This document shows, one piece after another, positions 22,820-34,925 of a stretch of 64,000 nt of DNA. Source of the DNA: Prosopocoilus inquinatus (taxonomy: Eukaryota > Arthropoda > Insecta > Coleoptera > Lucanidae). The stretch lies in NCBI GenBank assembly GCA_036172665.1, contig CM069875.1:21483806-21547805 (forward strand), given 5' to 3'. The translations under genes and the position numbers were made by a program. How positions within the stretch are numbered: position 1 is the first letter of the stretch; each line of letters begins with the position of its first letter. The notes beneath the pieces were generated by a model, which ran no database searches, was not told the DNA's origin, and worked only from the letters and a program-made list of their open reading frames with translations.

Positions 22820-23485
22820 GGTTCTCACTGCAATCAAGAACGATTTCCACAAAATTTTTCTATAATTTCATAATTCAATAAACGTATATAAAAAAGTATA
22901 TTCAAAATTAGCATTATTATGACTTCATAATAAACAGGTGTTGGATAAATTAATTTACAGTGATATTATTTTATTATGCAACATAGTCCTAAGTTGCTGT
23001 TACATCAAGGCATGGCAATCATAGGCAACTAATTCAAACAATTTGAACACTTTGAAATAAAACTTTCCATATAAATTTAAGATTAACTCACGTTTCATCC
23101 ATTTTTAAACGGATACTGAGAGCAAAAAAACTTACTTTATTAAATTGCACCCGCACGCAGCTCAAGAGATAAAATAAACGTCTACTTAGGCATAATAAAT
23201 AATACACTGACTGGTTCATTTAAATAATAATACACTGATCCGTCCATTTTGACGGCACTTTAAAGTTTCCTTCTTATTTAAATCTTCGTAGCTCCATCAC
23301 ACTCCACGATGTGATACTTAATACCTACAGTAATTATTGAATAATAAGATGGACCAGTCAGAAACTTTACAAATAAATATTATTAAGTTAAGTAAATTTA
23401 CTTAATTTCTCGTAGGCTTCACGGTAATATCTGTCACATGAGACAGTCATCTTGACAGATTGAGAGTAAACATGTGTAAACAACT

Positions 23486-23617
23486 AAGGGCCATTTGCAC
23501 CACTTTCAGTTAAAATTTAAGCTCCACTTAATTCCATAGAAACGTTTGTTGCAACAATGGTTTCTATGGAGTTAAGTGGAGCTTAAATTTTAACTGAAAG
23601 TGGTGCAAATGGCCCTA
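23486..23617. repeat. Near-perfect palindromic MITE, AGGGCCATTTGCACCAC ends
   Basis: The whole 132 bp is one palindrome with only a few bases at the centre (GTTGCAACAA near 23550). Very few mismatches between arms indicate a young copy. Confidence 0.85.
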
Positions 23618-24264
23618 AGAATATTATGTTGGTTGCCTAGATTTAAAATGCTTTGCTATGATTATTTTAAAATGCAACATAGAAATATATTGCACAAAAA
23701 ATAAAAGCACTGTGCACTACTCATAAATGAGTAGGGATATTGCTGTATCAACCTTGCTGAATTAATATTATTGAACACTGCGATCAAAAAAGAAAAGAAT
23801 AAAAGTAATCGAAATACTGATTTTATCTAATTAATTAAAAAAATTATAATATTAGCTAAAAAATGTTCAAAGCAAGTTATGAAGTAACAGAACTACAGGT
23901 TAACTTTAAATGAAGTTGCTTTTTCTCTCTCGTATTTTCAAATTAATTCTGCACATATTCTTTCTTGAACAAATGCAGAATGAATTCAAAATTCGACAAA
24001 GAAAACGCGACTATAAAAATCGAAAATTGTTGTGATTAAACAAATAGACGACATGAAGAATCATTAGCATTACTCGCTACTGAAATTGCTGTTACTAGTG
24101 CTATTAATAGTACAGAAGGTAATGATTGGAGAAAGCAATCTACTTGGAAACCAAGAGTCTTATAATTTGGAAACCAAGAGTCTTATAATGAACGCCACTT
24201 GTTGTTACAAGTTCTCCTGGCCAAGTTGTAGGTTGTCGTATTGTTTTACGCAAACAAATATAAT

Positions 24265-24960
24265 TCGGATTGTGCGGTAGAAAGCAAAAAGACACGAGTA
24301 GTTGCAAAAGGTTTTTCACAGCGTGCTGGATTAGATTTTCAAGTGACTTTTGCTCCAGCGCAGCGGCAAGAATGAACTCTTTCAGAACTATTATTGCATT
24401 AGCAGTTATTAGATGTTACGATTCTTATGGAGAAAACAGAACTTCTGGAAGAAATGTTGATAAGGTTGAAGCATGAAGAACGTAAGAAGGAATCGGGAAG
24501 AAAAGCACGTGAAATGTTGAAATTACTGAAACGAGGAGATTACGTCTGCAGACTTAAAAAGTCTATTTATGGACTGAAATAAACTGGTCGACTGTGGAAT
24601 ATTAGGTTAGACAAAGCTCTTCGGAAAATAGGATTGAAATCATTAGAAGCAGATCCTTGTGTCTATACTGACGACGAAGTTCTAATATATGTAACCGATA
24701 TATTCTTAGCCTACCAGGATTTTGAGAAAACTGAATGTCTTAAAAATAACTTAAATAAAGAATTTCTTATTAAGCCAAATTCTGTTTAGGAATGGAAATG
24801 TTTCAAAGAGAAGAGGGAATTTATTTATCTCAAAAAGTTTATAACCGGAACTCTTAAAAAAGTTCGGGATGAATGACTGTAAGGCTGTAAGTATATTATC
24901 TATCGGGGAGAAAAAATTAAAAGAAGACATGAATCCGTATCGTGAACTAATTGTAGGACT
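24265..24960 (+). pseudogene. Dead Ty1/copia reverse-transcriptase fragment
   Basis: Successive frames give copia pol motifs: VVAKGFSQRAGLDFQVTFAP (about 24299-24358), then YVCRLKKSIYGLK-stop-TGRLWN (24541-24600), then DPCVYTDDEVLIYVTDIFLA. The catalytic YVDD reads YVTD, several stops and frame changes interrupt the frame, and no LTRs were found. A 23-bp direct repeat lies just upstream (24144-24189). Confidence 0.85.
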
Positions 24961-25009
24961 GATGTAATTTGTTTTGTTAATAGTATCACGTGTGTGTAAT
25001 AAGTGATCA

Positions 25010-25147
25010 GGGAACAGAAATATACATTTTGTTCGATTAAATACAAACGAAGCGGCAAACGTATAACGCTGCAGTTATGCGTCAACGCACACACGCTTTC
25101 GTTGCGCTTCGTTCGAAGTAAACGGAACAAAATATATAATTCCGTCC
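25010..25147. repeat. Palindromic MITE
   Basis: GGGAACAGAAATATACATTT at 25010 is mirrored by ATATATAATTCCGTCC at 25132-25147, and inner AACGAAGCG / CGCTTCGTT also pair. Confidence 0.6.
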
Positions 25148-25149
25148 TG

Positions 25150-26375
25150 TAGTAATGACAGTCATTATGTAGAAACTTGAAGAATAGATTTTGTGATTTC
25201 TGACCAAATATATCAGTTTGTGGAATTTTTGCGTTTCCTTTTTGCACTCCACCCAACAGTTTCATTTTCCAACATTTACTGAGAAATATTACTATTTCGG
25301 TTATAAAATATGTTTTCTGGCAACTTTCCCATTTTTCCTTATAATTTTTTTACGTACACTGTTGAAGAGAATGAGATTAAAAATACTGTTACAAATTTAC
25401 GGTTCGAATAGTTTTTACTTTTAATGAAAATAACACATGCAATAACTCAGTTTATTTATAACACTTTATAACATTAATATCTTTACCATGTGCCGAACAT
25501 AATTTGTTTACTGTCGTTTTCCATCATTTGTCTCCCATATTCCCCAGCGAGGGTCATAACCCCTATTTTTCAATCAATGTAACATTTGTGCATAGTGAAA
25601 TTTTCGAAATTTGTCTTTAATAAAATTCATAAGAAACTCGAACTTTCCATTTAATTATTCACTAATATTAATTATGAATAATCTCTTTAAGTTTTTGTAA
25701 TATTCAAAATTCTGGCAATAATTACAAGACAAATACAACAGATTAATTTCTAAATGAATACTTTGATTATATATAATATAAAAATGTTTTCAATAATACT
25801 TATTTGATAGAAATACATTTCTTACTTTTTAACGAATATGTCGAAAATTAGCTGATGCAGTGCGGCGTTGTTAATTGAGCATGTGAGGGTAAACAGGGAA
25901 TTTGCAAGTCTTCAGCTAAAATTTGAGGCAAAAATGCTTAATTGCAAAATTTTATTTTAACATTAAAGAAAAATTTAAGGAACGTTACTAGTTCTTACAA
26001 ATGGAAACGAATTATTTTATGTTTTATTAATCGTAAATAACGAGGACCGAGCAAATAAAAAAAAAATACATCATGACATATTTAGAGTATTAATAGTAGT
26101 TTTTTTTTTGCAATGAATGATTAAAAGAGTGAAAATAAAATTAACAAATTTATATTACTAAATGGCTGAAGGTTTTGAATCAGTAGTTTAAGACGTGATG
26201 CTCAAGTGCTCTGCCTTCAGAATCTTTTTTAAATTTAAAATTTAGAACATATAAGAAACAAATGTTAACTCCACAAATTGAAAGATTAAATTCAAACTAA
26301 ATCAAACTAAAAGTAACAAGAAGAGGAATAATATTAGTATTTAATTAAAAAGGTAGTTGTAATTTAATACACTCA
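25150..26375. other. No gene recognised
   Basis: AT-rich sequence without splice-bounded frames or clear repeats. Confidence 0.45.
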
Positions 26376-26480
26376 GGCTGATTTGCACCGACGTCGTTGT
26401 TAGCTAATCCTTGATTAAACATAGGATTTTCTATGCTTTAATTCGATATTAACTTTAATCAATGTCGGTGCAATTGGACA
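26376..26480. repeat. Palindromic MITE, GATTTGCACCGAC ends
   Basis: GATTTGCACCGAC near 26380 is mirrored by GTCGGTGCAATTGGAC near 26463-26478. Resembles the 23486 family at its ends. Confidence 0.6.
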
Positions 26481-26490
26481 TAAGACTCAT

Positions 26491-26651
26491 GCTGGGTTTC
26501 CACACCTCTGGCACACGGCATCCGGCTATCGGACTCCTCTTCGTGATTGGTTGATTTAAAATTTCTGAATATTTCAACGTTCAGAAATTTTAAATCAATC
26601 AATCACGAAGAGGATGTCGGATGCCTTATGCCGCAGGTGTGAAAACTCAGC
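26491..26651. repeat. Palindromic MITE
   Basis: TTCCACACCTC...GCATCCGG is mirrored by ATGCC...GCAGGTGTGAAAAC, with a near-perfect inner pair GAAATTTTAAATCAA / TTGATTTAAAATTTC around 26550-26598. Confidence 0.75.
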
Positions 26652-26729
26652 AATCTGAATTTTGAACGTTTGAAATAGAATCACATCGGCTATCACTAGG
26701 TTAAACATTATGTAACCAAATAGAATAGC

Positions 26730-27003
26730 CCGCCACACACCCAGATACTTTGCGACGCTCTTTGCACGTACATAGCGCGTGTGTTTAGGAGAAAAACCTT
26801 CGCTCCAAGTAAGTCGGTCAAAATGTGTGTCCTGGCTCGCGACGCTAAATTGTGGTTTCAAAGTTTTTGTTCAAATTTGCCTTCAATTTGGTTCGCTGAT
26901 TTGTGCGCAACAGCGTGCTCGGTTCGTCGCGAATTTGGCCTGCGTGCCAAGTTTGCCACGAGCCAAGAGTGTCGGAAAGCATTTGCGTTTGTGGCGGCGT
27001 ATT
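26730..27003. repeat. Fold-back element with GC-rich arms
   Basis: CCCGCCACACACCCAGATAC (26729-26748) is mirrored by GCGTTTGTGGCGGCG (26987-27001); the inner GACGCTCTTTG / GAGTGTCGG parts also pair. Short frames across it are products of the palindrome and its higher GC. Confidence 0.55.
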
Positions 27004-27004
27004 G

Positions 27005-28465
27005 GACATGATTTTAACAAATTAAGACTAGAATATTTTTTATTATAGAACTTAGCAATATTGGAAGAAGATGATATTTGGAAACTAGATGTACGACGTG
27101 AAGCAGAAGTTAGCAAACCTTTATTTCTAATATTGTGCACATCAGTTCTATAAGTAAGCTTCCTGTAGAAATTCTGTGGTGTCTTGTTATTTGGTCTGTT
27201 CATTTGTTGCACTAGTATACATTTAGAGTATTTTAATCGCATGTATTAAAACGAGATGAAGATACTCTTAGGATCAGTTTTACAAAGGAGGTTTAAACTA
27301 ATGCCCAACTGAACCAGGTTTAATATAAACAAATTCGCATAAAATCTTGAGGACAAATGGCAATTAATGTGTTCATAAATAAAATCTGATGCGATTTTGT
27401 TAACTTTGAACCTGATTCAGTTGAGCGTCAGCTTAAACCTCCTTTATATAACTGACCCTACGTGCAGATAGTGCAACAAATGAACATGCGCATAGATAAT
27501 AAAAAAAATACTGCAGAATAAAGTTCACGTTTCTTGATCGTCTTTAACCAGCGAGCTTTATCGATATTGTGTGAATTATGATCACCGCCCTTGAGTTCAT
27601 AGATAAAACGTAAGCGCGAAAATTCTGTGTTAGTTGAATTTTATGGAATCCAGAAAAGGATCATAAATCACATCACAATAATTAAATTGCCGTAATACAA
27701 GAGAGTCACAAAGCATTTTGGTTAAATTATCATTTAAGAAACCCTTGCTGCCATCTAATAATTTAAGTCTACCATATGTTTCTTGATGTAATTTAGTAAG
27801 ATGTTCCTGGAATCTTAAATCTATATCACAGTGACGGTCAAGATTTTTACAACAGTCTACCAGTTCCAGTGGAGAGTTATTTATTTGTAAGTCATAGTCG
27901 TTAGGAAAAAAATAGACGAGTTTTTTTTCTGACAAAGATCAAAACATGAGATTTGTCGGGATTGATTGAAAACCAGTTTCCTGAAGCAACCCTAAACAGT
28001 TTTTGTAAATCCGAATTGACTTCTGCCACGCCATTGACAATATTTGATTGATCAAAGCAGTGATTCTGTTGAGTATCGTCGGGTACACATGGCATTTGCG
28101 AAACTGAATAATTTGAAAGATAAAAATAAATAAATATAAATATAAATACGAAAACCAAAGGCCCAAGAATATTGCCCTGTGCGACACTCGAACGAATGGT
28201 TAGCGTCTCTGAAACATTGTTGTTCAGCATAAATCTTTGTCGTCTTCCAAAGAAGTAATTCCCAAAAAAGAATATAGCATTATTATTAAAGTCAATGTAT
28301 TGTAAGGGAGAGTAATAATTCGTGACTGAGGGCGTCCAGTGCTTTAGAAAAGTCTAATAATACCAAGATAAACATTTTATTTTCATCAATTGCCCTAAAA
28401 ATATTGTCAAATGTTAAGGATAACGCAGTAGCACAACTAAAGTCAGGATGGAAACCAGACTGAAA
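27005..28465 (-). pseudogene. LINE reverse-transcriptase relic, interrupted by a MITE
   Basis: Minus-strand frames run through RT landmarks in order: QSGFHPDFSCATAL and VLLDFSKALDALSHELL (28450-28270), then SVAQGNILGPLVF (about 28150-28190) and a decayed ADDT region (CVPDDTQQNH), then the C-terminal PLELVDCCKNLDRHCDI and the end segment KLTYRTDVHNIRNKG (about 27130-27175). This is the family of the + copy at 51454-52878. A T/A-rich expansion (about 28110-28145) and several frameshifts mark it as dead. Confidence 0.85.
27270..27459. mobile_element. Palindromic MITE nested in the LINE relic
   Basis: GATCAGTTTTACAAAGGAGG (27272-27291) is mirrored by CCTCCTTTATATAACTGA (27438-27455). The LINE protein resumes on both sides, so the MITE landed after the LINE. 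Confidence 0.8.
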
Positions 28466-29639
28466 TGTCGGTAATAAATTAAATTAATATTTAAAAATTT
28501 CAAAATATGTATGTTGCATTACCTTGTCAGTTTGTCATGCACTTTAATAATTAATCATTATAAAATAATATATTAATGATGAAGAAAATAATTTTTATTG
28601 CGTTTCGTGGAGCGATGAGTGCGGATGAGGCGACATCTTTAATTGTCATAATCAACATTTTTGGGCCCAAGAAAACCCTTATCCAACAAGAGAACTTGAA
28701 CGCTAAAAGCGCTCAAAAGCTGGTGCTACACGTTGCGTCGAATGTTCGTTCGGACGTTGGACCAAACGTTTGAACCAAATGAGTTCGATAATTAGTATGA
28801 ACAACTGTTTGTGTTACAGAGTGCGGCGAATGTTACAAACGTTGTCTGTAGCTTACAGTAGGCACACGAAGGATCCGTAGGCGTGTCAAGTCATATTTTG
28901 CAATATTAAAGCAGAACATTTTTTGAAATTCTTCTATTTACTCCTCTTTATTTTTCCTTAAAGCTTTACGGTAAAATTAAAATATTAAAATATAATAATA
29001 TTAAAAACTTACCTATAATAATTCAAATCACATTAAATCTTCTTAAAGAAAATGGTCTAAAGTTCATAATTACTTGCGCAACCTTTTTTTGGAAAAGGAT
29101 TAGATAACTTTGGTAAATACCTCACCGATAAATTCTGCTAAAAGAGTACATGTCGCTGAGACGTCTTTGACTATGTAAAAAGATATATCGTCAACATCTT
29201 TTGATATCTTAGCTTTAAATTAATGACCTTTATCTACACTTTCGCAAATTGTATTTCAAAATTTTATGTTTTTATGTTTTTCATTTTGTTATATAGGCTG
29301 TTTCAACAGTACGTTCTCGGATAAAATCTCGTTAATTACTGAAGATACAAAAAATAAGTTATTTTTGTCTTTAGTTTTAAAGGTCTACGAGTACAATACA
29401 AGATTAGTTTCAACTGTACCTACAGGATGAATCAAAACAGTGGTGATGGATGACATTTTTTATTTCAATTTATATTGCAAGAATAAATTGTAGATAAAAT
29501 AGTACGAGATGACCACGAAACTACATATACTCTTATAACATTAAGCCAGACCATTTGCCTTTAACACAGGGAAGGAAGTTGTATGTGCGTTTAGGTACAG
29601 ATTAGTATTTTTTATGCTTATCGGATTAATCTGAGTTCC
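28466..29639. other. No gene recognised
   Basis: A short GC-richer patch at 28600-28870 contains a frame at 28576-28773 with no motif I recognise. The rest is AT-rich. Confidence 0.4.
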
Positions 29640-30010
29640 GACTGCAAGTCCAAGTTCCAAGAAAGATAAAAACAGAGCTATATAAAAGTTCTTAAATGTC
29701 TGAATTGACTTACACCATATACCACAAAGGTACGGGTTGATGTCCAACAGCGTGCGTTTTGAGTTCGCAGATTTTATGAATTAAATAATTCTTACATCGC
29801 AGTTCGGCGTTAGTTTCGTGCTCGTTAAGCACCTAGTACCGATCTAATGAAGTCCTGGGTACAGAAATGTGAAAAAAAGGGGTTCGACTGAAAACAACAC
29901 GGTCAATATTTTGATTTGGATTTGCAGGAGTCCGAATACTTTCAGAACGCACTTAGTTGGACATCAAACCATACCTTTGTGACATATGCCAATTCAGACA
30001 ATAAATTTCC
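29640..30010. repeat. Imperfect fold-back element
   Basis: CACAAAGGTACGGGTTGATG (29722-29741) and neighbouring bases to 29760 are mirrored at 29945-29984. The mirrored match extends outward to TGTCTGAATTGACTT / CCAATTCAGACA. The apparent exon at 29928-30068 lies partly in the right arm. Confidence 0.6.
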
Positions 30011-30589
30011 AGTATTTGCTTTACTCATTGCAAACAATTATACAATTATATCTCAACAGACTTTAAAGGTATATGTAGATAAAATAAAAGTGCAAAACTA
30101 TGGGTGTAGCCAAGGTGGGGGCAAATAGCTCACGAAGCAATAAAAAACTACTTCAATTCTCTATCTGTAAATACACTGTCAAATAAAAAAAGTTGGGGTG
30201 TTGATTGGAAGACAAAAGAAAAGCCGAAACAAATGGATACAATCGAAAAAGAAATGAGAGAAATGAGGCGATGGTAGAGAAGAGACGAAAAGAAAAGTGC
30301 AAAAGGAATTCAAAAGAAAAAACAACAAATGGATATATTTTTGTTTAAATGCAGAAGAAAGTAAGAAAAGATGAAGGACGCAGAAGATGAGCAAAAAAAA
30401 TACGCGATCCAAAAACAATAGAAAAGCTCTTGTAATAGTTCTGAAAACAATTCTTAAAGGAGGAAGATGGTATCTTCTTCAACGAATGAAATTCTAGAAA
30501 TTTCTCCGTCTATATTCAAATTAACTATCTCTTTCTTAGAGTTAAACAAGTTATTAAAATGGTTGGGCTTCTTTTTAATTAATTTTTAA

Positions 30590-31640
30590 TATTTTTTGTT
30601 TCAATGTTCAAAATTTTTTATTTTTACAATTTTTAATATTTATTGTTTTCCGATTCTTAATAATTAATAATAATGAAATTAACCAAATGTAAAATTCTTA
30701 CTTTTTTTCAATTTCGAATTTTTACAGTTTTTTCGAATTTCCTTAAAATTTTTAATATTTTTGTTGCGATTTTTGATAATTTCTTACTTTCTTATCTTTT
30801 GTAAAGTTCCTTTCTTGGGTTGGATTCACTGAAATTCCGTTTAATTGGATTGGTTTGACCTTGAAACGTTTTTAATGTTCACATTTTGTGTTTAAAAGAA
30901 GTTGGATTCATTTAGTTTTAGTTCAGTAGGGCTAGGTTTAGTTCGCCTAACTTCGATTTAGTTGAGTTAATTTAACTTCAATTTAGTTCAGTTGACCTTG
31001 AAACATTTGTTTTCTAATTAAATTTTTTTTTATTTTTGATATTTTTGTTTCGATTTTTGATAACTTCTTACATTTTTTCTTTTGCAAAATTCTTTTCTTG
31101 GTTTGGATTCGCTTAAGTTCATCTTAATTGGGTTGGTTTGATCTTGAAACGTTTTTAAAGCTTTACATTTTGTTTTAGTTCACTATGGTTAGGGTTAATT
31201 CGCTTAGCTTCGATTTAGTTAGGTTGGGTTCACTTAATTTCTGTTTAGTCCATTTGACCATGAAATATTTTTAATTTTTCTTTAAAGATAATGGCCGATA
31301 TTCTCACCTCGTCTTTAATTTAACAACGCCGTGATTAAATTCTCTCTCACTCTCTTACTTATTAAATTTGCATCAAACTATATCGTTTATGTTTATTTTA
31401 ATCATGTCTTTAGTTAGAAACGTCTCTAATCATGAGATGAGAATATGGATCATTGTGTTTAATTGACTACGATTTTTAATTTTTTAGATTTCTTGTTTTA
31501 ATCTCCTGTAGTTTAATTTTCGATAATTGATAATTTCTTACGTTTTTTATCTACCGTAAAATTCCTTTCTTGGGTTGAATTCACTAAGGGTCAGTTCAGT
31601 TGGTTTGGGTTGACCTTGAATTTTTTATTTATTTTTGAAT
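30590..31640. repeat. Degenerate tandem repeat, T-rich
   Basis: Three diverged copies of a roughly 100-bp core begin near 30770, 31050 and 31510. Each runs CGATTTTTGATAATTTCTTAC, a CTTTTGTAAAATTCCTTTCTTGGGTTGG-like stretch, then GGTTTGACCTTGAAACG. Intervening text repeats TTTAGTT and TTCGCTTA words. No coding signal. Confidence 0.55.
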
Positions 31641-33586
31641 TTCCTTAAGATTTTCTTAATTTTTATCATTTTTTACTTCGATAAGATTTGATCTAATTTT
31701 GCCTTCCCATACACAAGAGAATATTAAAATCTTTTGTCTAATAATTCATTTTATTTGACACAAGAGCTCTTGCTGACATTTGGTAACACTCGACTACAAG
31801 TTCACATCTCTAATTAGATTTTCTTGAATTTTTTTATTGTATTTTGTTACTCATGTTTTTTACGTTCTATTCTTACTTAAATTATTTAATTGTTGTTTTT
31901 TTTGTCTTCGACAACTTGACTAACCACACACGTTTAAAAATCCCAACAAAATTTTTGATATCACAACTAATTTTTTAGTGAAAATAATCCTAGCTGATGG
32001 TGTGTTAGTTGTGGAAACAGTGTATATATTCGTGATGATTTTTGTTTTCAGCAACAAAATAAAAGTTGCAAAAATTAATTCTGATATTTCTTAACAATAA
32101 AAAAAGTAATAACTTATAAAACGCTAGAACTAAATAAATTTTTATTTTATACAACTAAACACCTACAACTAATTTGTCTTATTTGTCGCAAGCACAATGG
32201 AATTTCTAAAACGGTATTTATAACTATAGGCGTCAAGGATTCTGACTAAAAAGTAAGTTACAGTAGCATAAACAATACATAAAAACAAATTATAGTTGAA
32301 ATTACCATGTAATTTTTAAGCGTGTATGTAGAGTATTGTGTTCTATTGCTATTGACGTGGTAAAAAATTAAATACAATACAAATACAGTACAATACAATT
32401 CTCTTTCTCAACAAATCCCTGGCTTTGGCAAGAAAAATATCCTCCAGTTATATCAGCTATGAAAAGTTTACTTGTGTGCTGAGGATGACAGCTTAATTGT
32501 TGAAATACGCATCTATGTTAAAAATTAGATTGTGGACTGAAACGTTTGTAAGTTTAATTAATAAACAAACCAGTCACAGTAAATCGTTCAGATTATACGG
32601 ACAACATCTGATAAACAAGGGAAACAAATCTTGAAGAAGAATTTCGCGTCCCGGATTAACTGAGAAAACATTGAATTGAAAACGAAGTATCTGTGAAAGA
32701 AATGGCCTCTGTTTACATAGTTAGTAAGAAGAACAGAAATAACTGGCGGCGAGTTCAGTGAGTTAATTTTTATCAGGCGGATTACACATCGTTTCTTTCA
32801 GATATTCACCATGACATGAAGTTAACAAAATTCAATCTCAATCTCCATCCCTTGCGTCTCTTGCGTCTGGTCAATGTTTGCAGAGACATCCAGAAACGCA
32901 AACATAGTTTCTTGTACTCCGTTTCACAAACAGGTGACAAAGACTGATTTTTCTTTGAGAAACACAAAACAAGTTCTGCAAACAGCTTGCAAACATGATG
33001 TAAAATGTTTCTGAAAAATATTTTTGAAGCAAGAGCACTATTATTTGCATATTCAGCAAGATTTGAAAGAAATATTTATAAATTGTATGTAGGCGACATG
33101 ACACTGTTACATTTGATATCAATTTTGTTGCAAAGTGAGAGAGACAGACTGGCACGAATGTGTATTGGTTGATTTGATATTTCTTTCGTAGTTTTTAATA
33201 AATTGTAGATATTTAACTTGTCGTCGCACAGTGGTCGAAACGTATAATCTAGCTGTGCAAAATTCAAAGCATAAAAGTTTATTGGTTTTAACGATTTGAA
33301 AAATAGTTTTTAAATAAAATTTATCCATTTACACTCTCAGATTCGGTTTTCCCCATACCATAAAAATTTGTTTAAGATTTTGTTTCAATTTCGGTGTTCC
33401 AAAACTTTCCTCTACAGGTAATTGAACATTGAAGACACCATGATGTTAAATTTGAATTCTTCTTTTAAATCAACTCGCACGCTGTTGAAGTCCATTAATA
33501 ACCACATATCCGTTGCTTTTCGAGTTCAGATATGTTTGTGTAAAATCACTATTAAATTAATGTATACAAGAAAATGCAAATCAATA
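31641..33586. other. No gene recognised
   Basis: AT-rich sequence. Short minus-strand frames at 32871-33328 lack motifs or convincing splice sites. Confidence 0.45.
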
Positions 33587-34125
33587 TACAGTGTGAATAA
33601 AAATAAGGAATTTGTGGTCGCTATTATAGGTTTTCCAAAAAATGTTTTAAATAACAGTTAAAAGGGCTTATTTGCCATAAACTGGCGTTTTTAATTTTTT
33701 TCCTGTGACGCCCTAATTTTGAACTTTGACGTCATCAATAATTTTCTTTAGAATCTATATTTTTGTAAATTTTTTTCTTCACGCTTTTATAAAATATTAT
33801 TTATACAGATAAGGAAAACTTTACTTTATTTTGTGAGTCTGTAGACTTCTCAAAATTTTCCTATAATGTTTTTATACAATACGGCACACCCCCAGATTAT
33901 GACGTCACAGTCACAGATTATAAAGTCACAGTCCCAGATTATGACGTCATAGTCCAAGATTTTGACGTCAGAGTCCAAGATTATGATGTCACAAGAAGAA
34001 ATGAAAAATGCCAATTTATAGTAAATAAATAATAATTTAACTTTTATTTGAAATATTTTTTTGTAAAACCTATAATAGCGGCTCTATCATCACATCAACC
34101 TTCTTTACTTTTTATTCACTCTGTA
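33587..34125. mobile_element. TA-flanked MITE carrying tandem TGACGTCA motifs
   Basis: Ends TACAGTGTGAATAAAAA (33587) and TTTTTATTCACTCTGTA (ending 34125) form terminal inverted repeats. The arms extend to the mirrored CTATTATAGGTTTT / AAAACCTATAATAG. Between them, at 33886-33992, about five copies of a 21-bp unit repeat (AGATTATGACGTCACAGTCC type), several with the full palindrome TGACGTCA, the CREB/ATF binding site. A TA duplication fits the Tc1/mariner type. Confidence 0.75.
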
Positions 34126-34925
34126 TATTTGTTTGCAATTTCTTGCACATACTTTTTTATTAATTAAATACAAACATTTTTTGTGGTTGTGCACAAACAC
34201 ATTTCAACTCGAATATCAGCGGATATGAAAGATTACTACATCATAAATTTCAACAGCGTGTCAGTTGACACAAAAGAATCGATCAAATTGAAAATAATGG
34301 TTATTCAATGCTCATGTTATCTGTAGGAGAATTATCCATAGTTTTGGAAAATACAAATCATAACAAAATCTTAAAAACAAGGTGCACCCTTTTAGGCTTA
34401 AGAAAAGACGAGCATGAGCGTTTCGTTTACTGTTTTGTATATTTGGGTTTGAAAGCCCCGCGTAACTAGAAATCTTTTGATGTCGTCGTAACTACCGAAG
34501 TATATTACACAAAATAAACATCGAATTTTTTAAATTGGTACTGCTTACTTTTATATTTTTGCACAGCTAGATTATGCATTTCGACCACTGTGCATCGTGT
34601 CAAACAGACATAAAGTTAATGCAAATGTAGGTTTCTTATTGCTTTTTGCATTTATTTGATGGAATACCTTAGCATTGTCATTGTCATATTGCTTTTTCCT
34701 AGTGAGTGTTTCTTAATTAAAGGTAGATGATAAATAACTAGTAATTGAAGCAACGTATTTATTATTTTCCTCTGCTTTTTACAAAGAAAGATTCTGTAAT
34801 ATATTTTCTGTTCTTTGGTGTACTATGAAGAGCTTATACAACAAATTACATAACAAACTGAAATGTCAGAGATATCCTCGTAATTTCTTTACCTGGCAGT
34901 AAATTTTTCATTTGTACAGTTGTAG

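Larger units (their letters stand above)
22394..22860. mobile_element. Hammerhead-ribozyme repeat, copy 2 (head-to-head dimer)
   Basis: 467 bp flanked by a perfect 13-bp direct repeat (TATAATTTCATAA at 22381-22393 and 22861-22873; 14 bp if the preceding C is counted). Inside are near-perfect inverted arms, 22545-22688 and 22707-22850, with an 18-bp spacer, each holding a full hammerhead. The left flank also keeps the B segment (22440-22530, minus sense) and a hairpin-derived segment (22402-22432) also present in copy 3. Long target duplications suggest target-primed reverse transcription. Reading frames on both strands give the same peptide (SSYVSAEEAPSRAETAVQRL), explained by the palindrome. 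Confidence 0.8.
22321..22948. repeat. Older palindrome split by ribozyme element copy 2
   Basis: TTATCCAACACCTGTGTATT (from 22321) is mirrored by AATAAACAGGTGTTGGATAA (ending 22948); both arms also share TATGAAGTCATAATAATGC. The ribozyme element occupies the centre, so it inserted into the loop of an existing fold-back element. Confidence 0.7.

Noticed and set aside
22512..22865. Overlapping frames on both strands encoding the same peptide
   Set aside because: A direct consequence of the inverted dimer of the ribozyme element; the conserved feature is the RNA fold, not the peptide.
29928..30068. Phase-compatible exon (starts ESEYFQNALSW) that could follow the exon at 20420-20568
   Set aside because: Its 5' part lies in the right arm of a fold-back repeat (mirrored at 29722-29760), so the open frame is better explained by the repeat.
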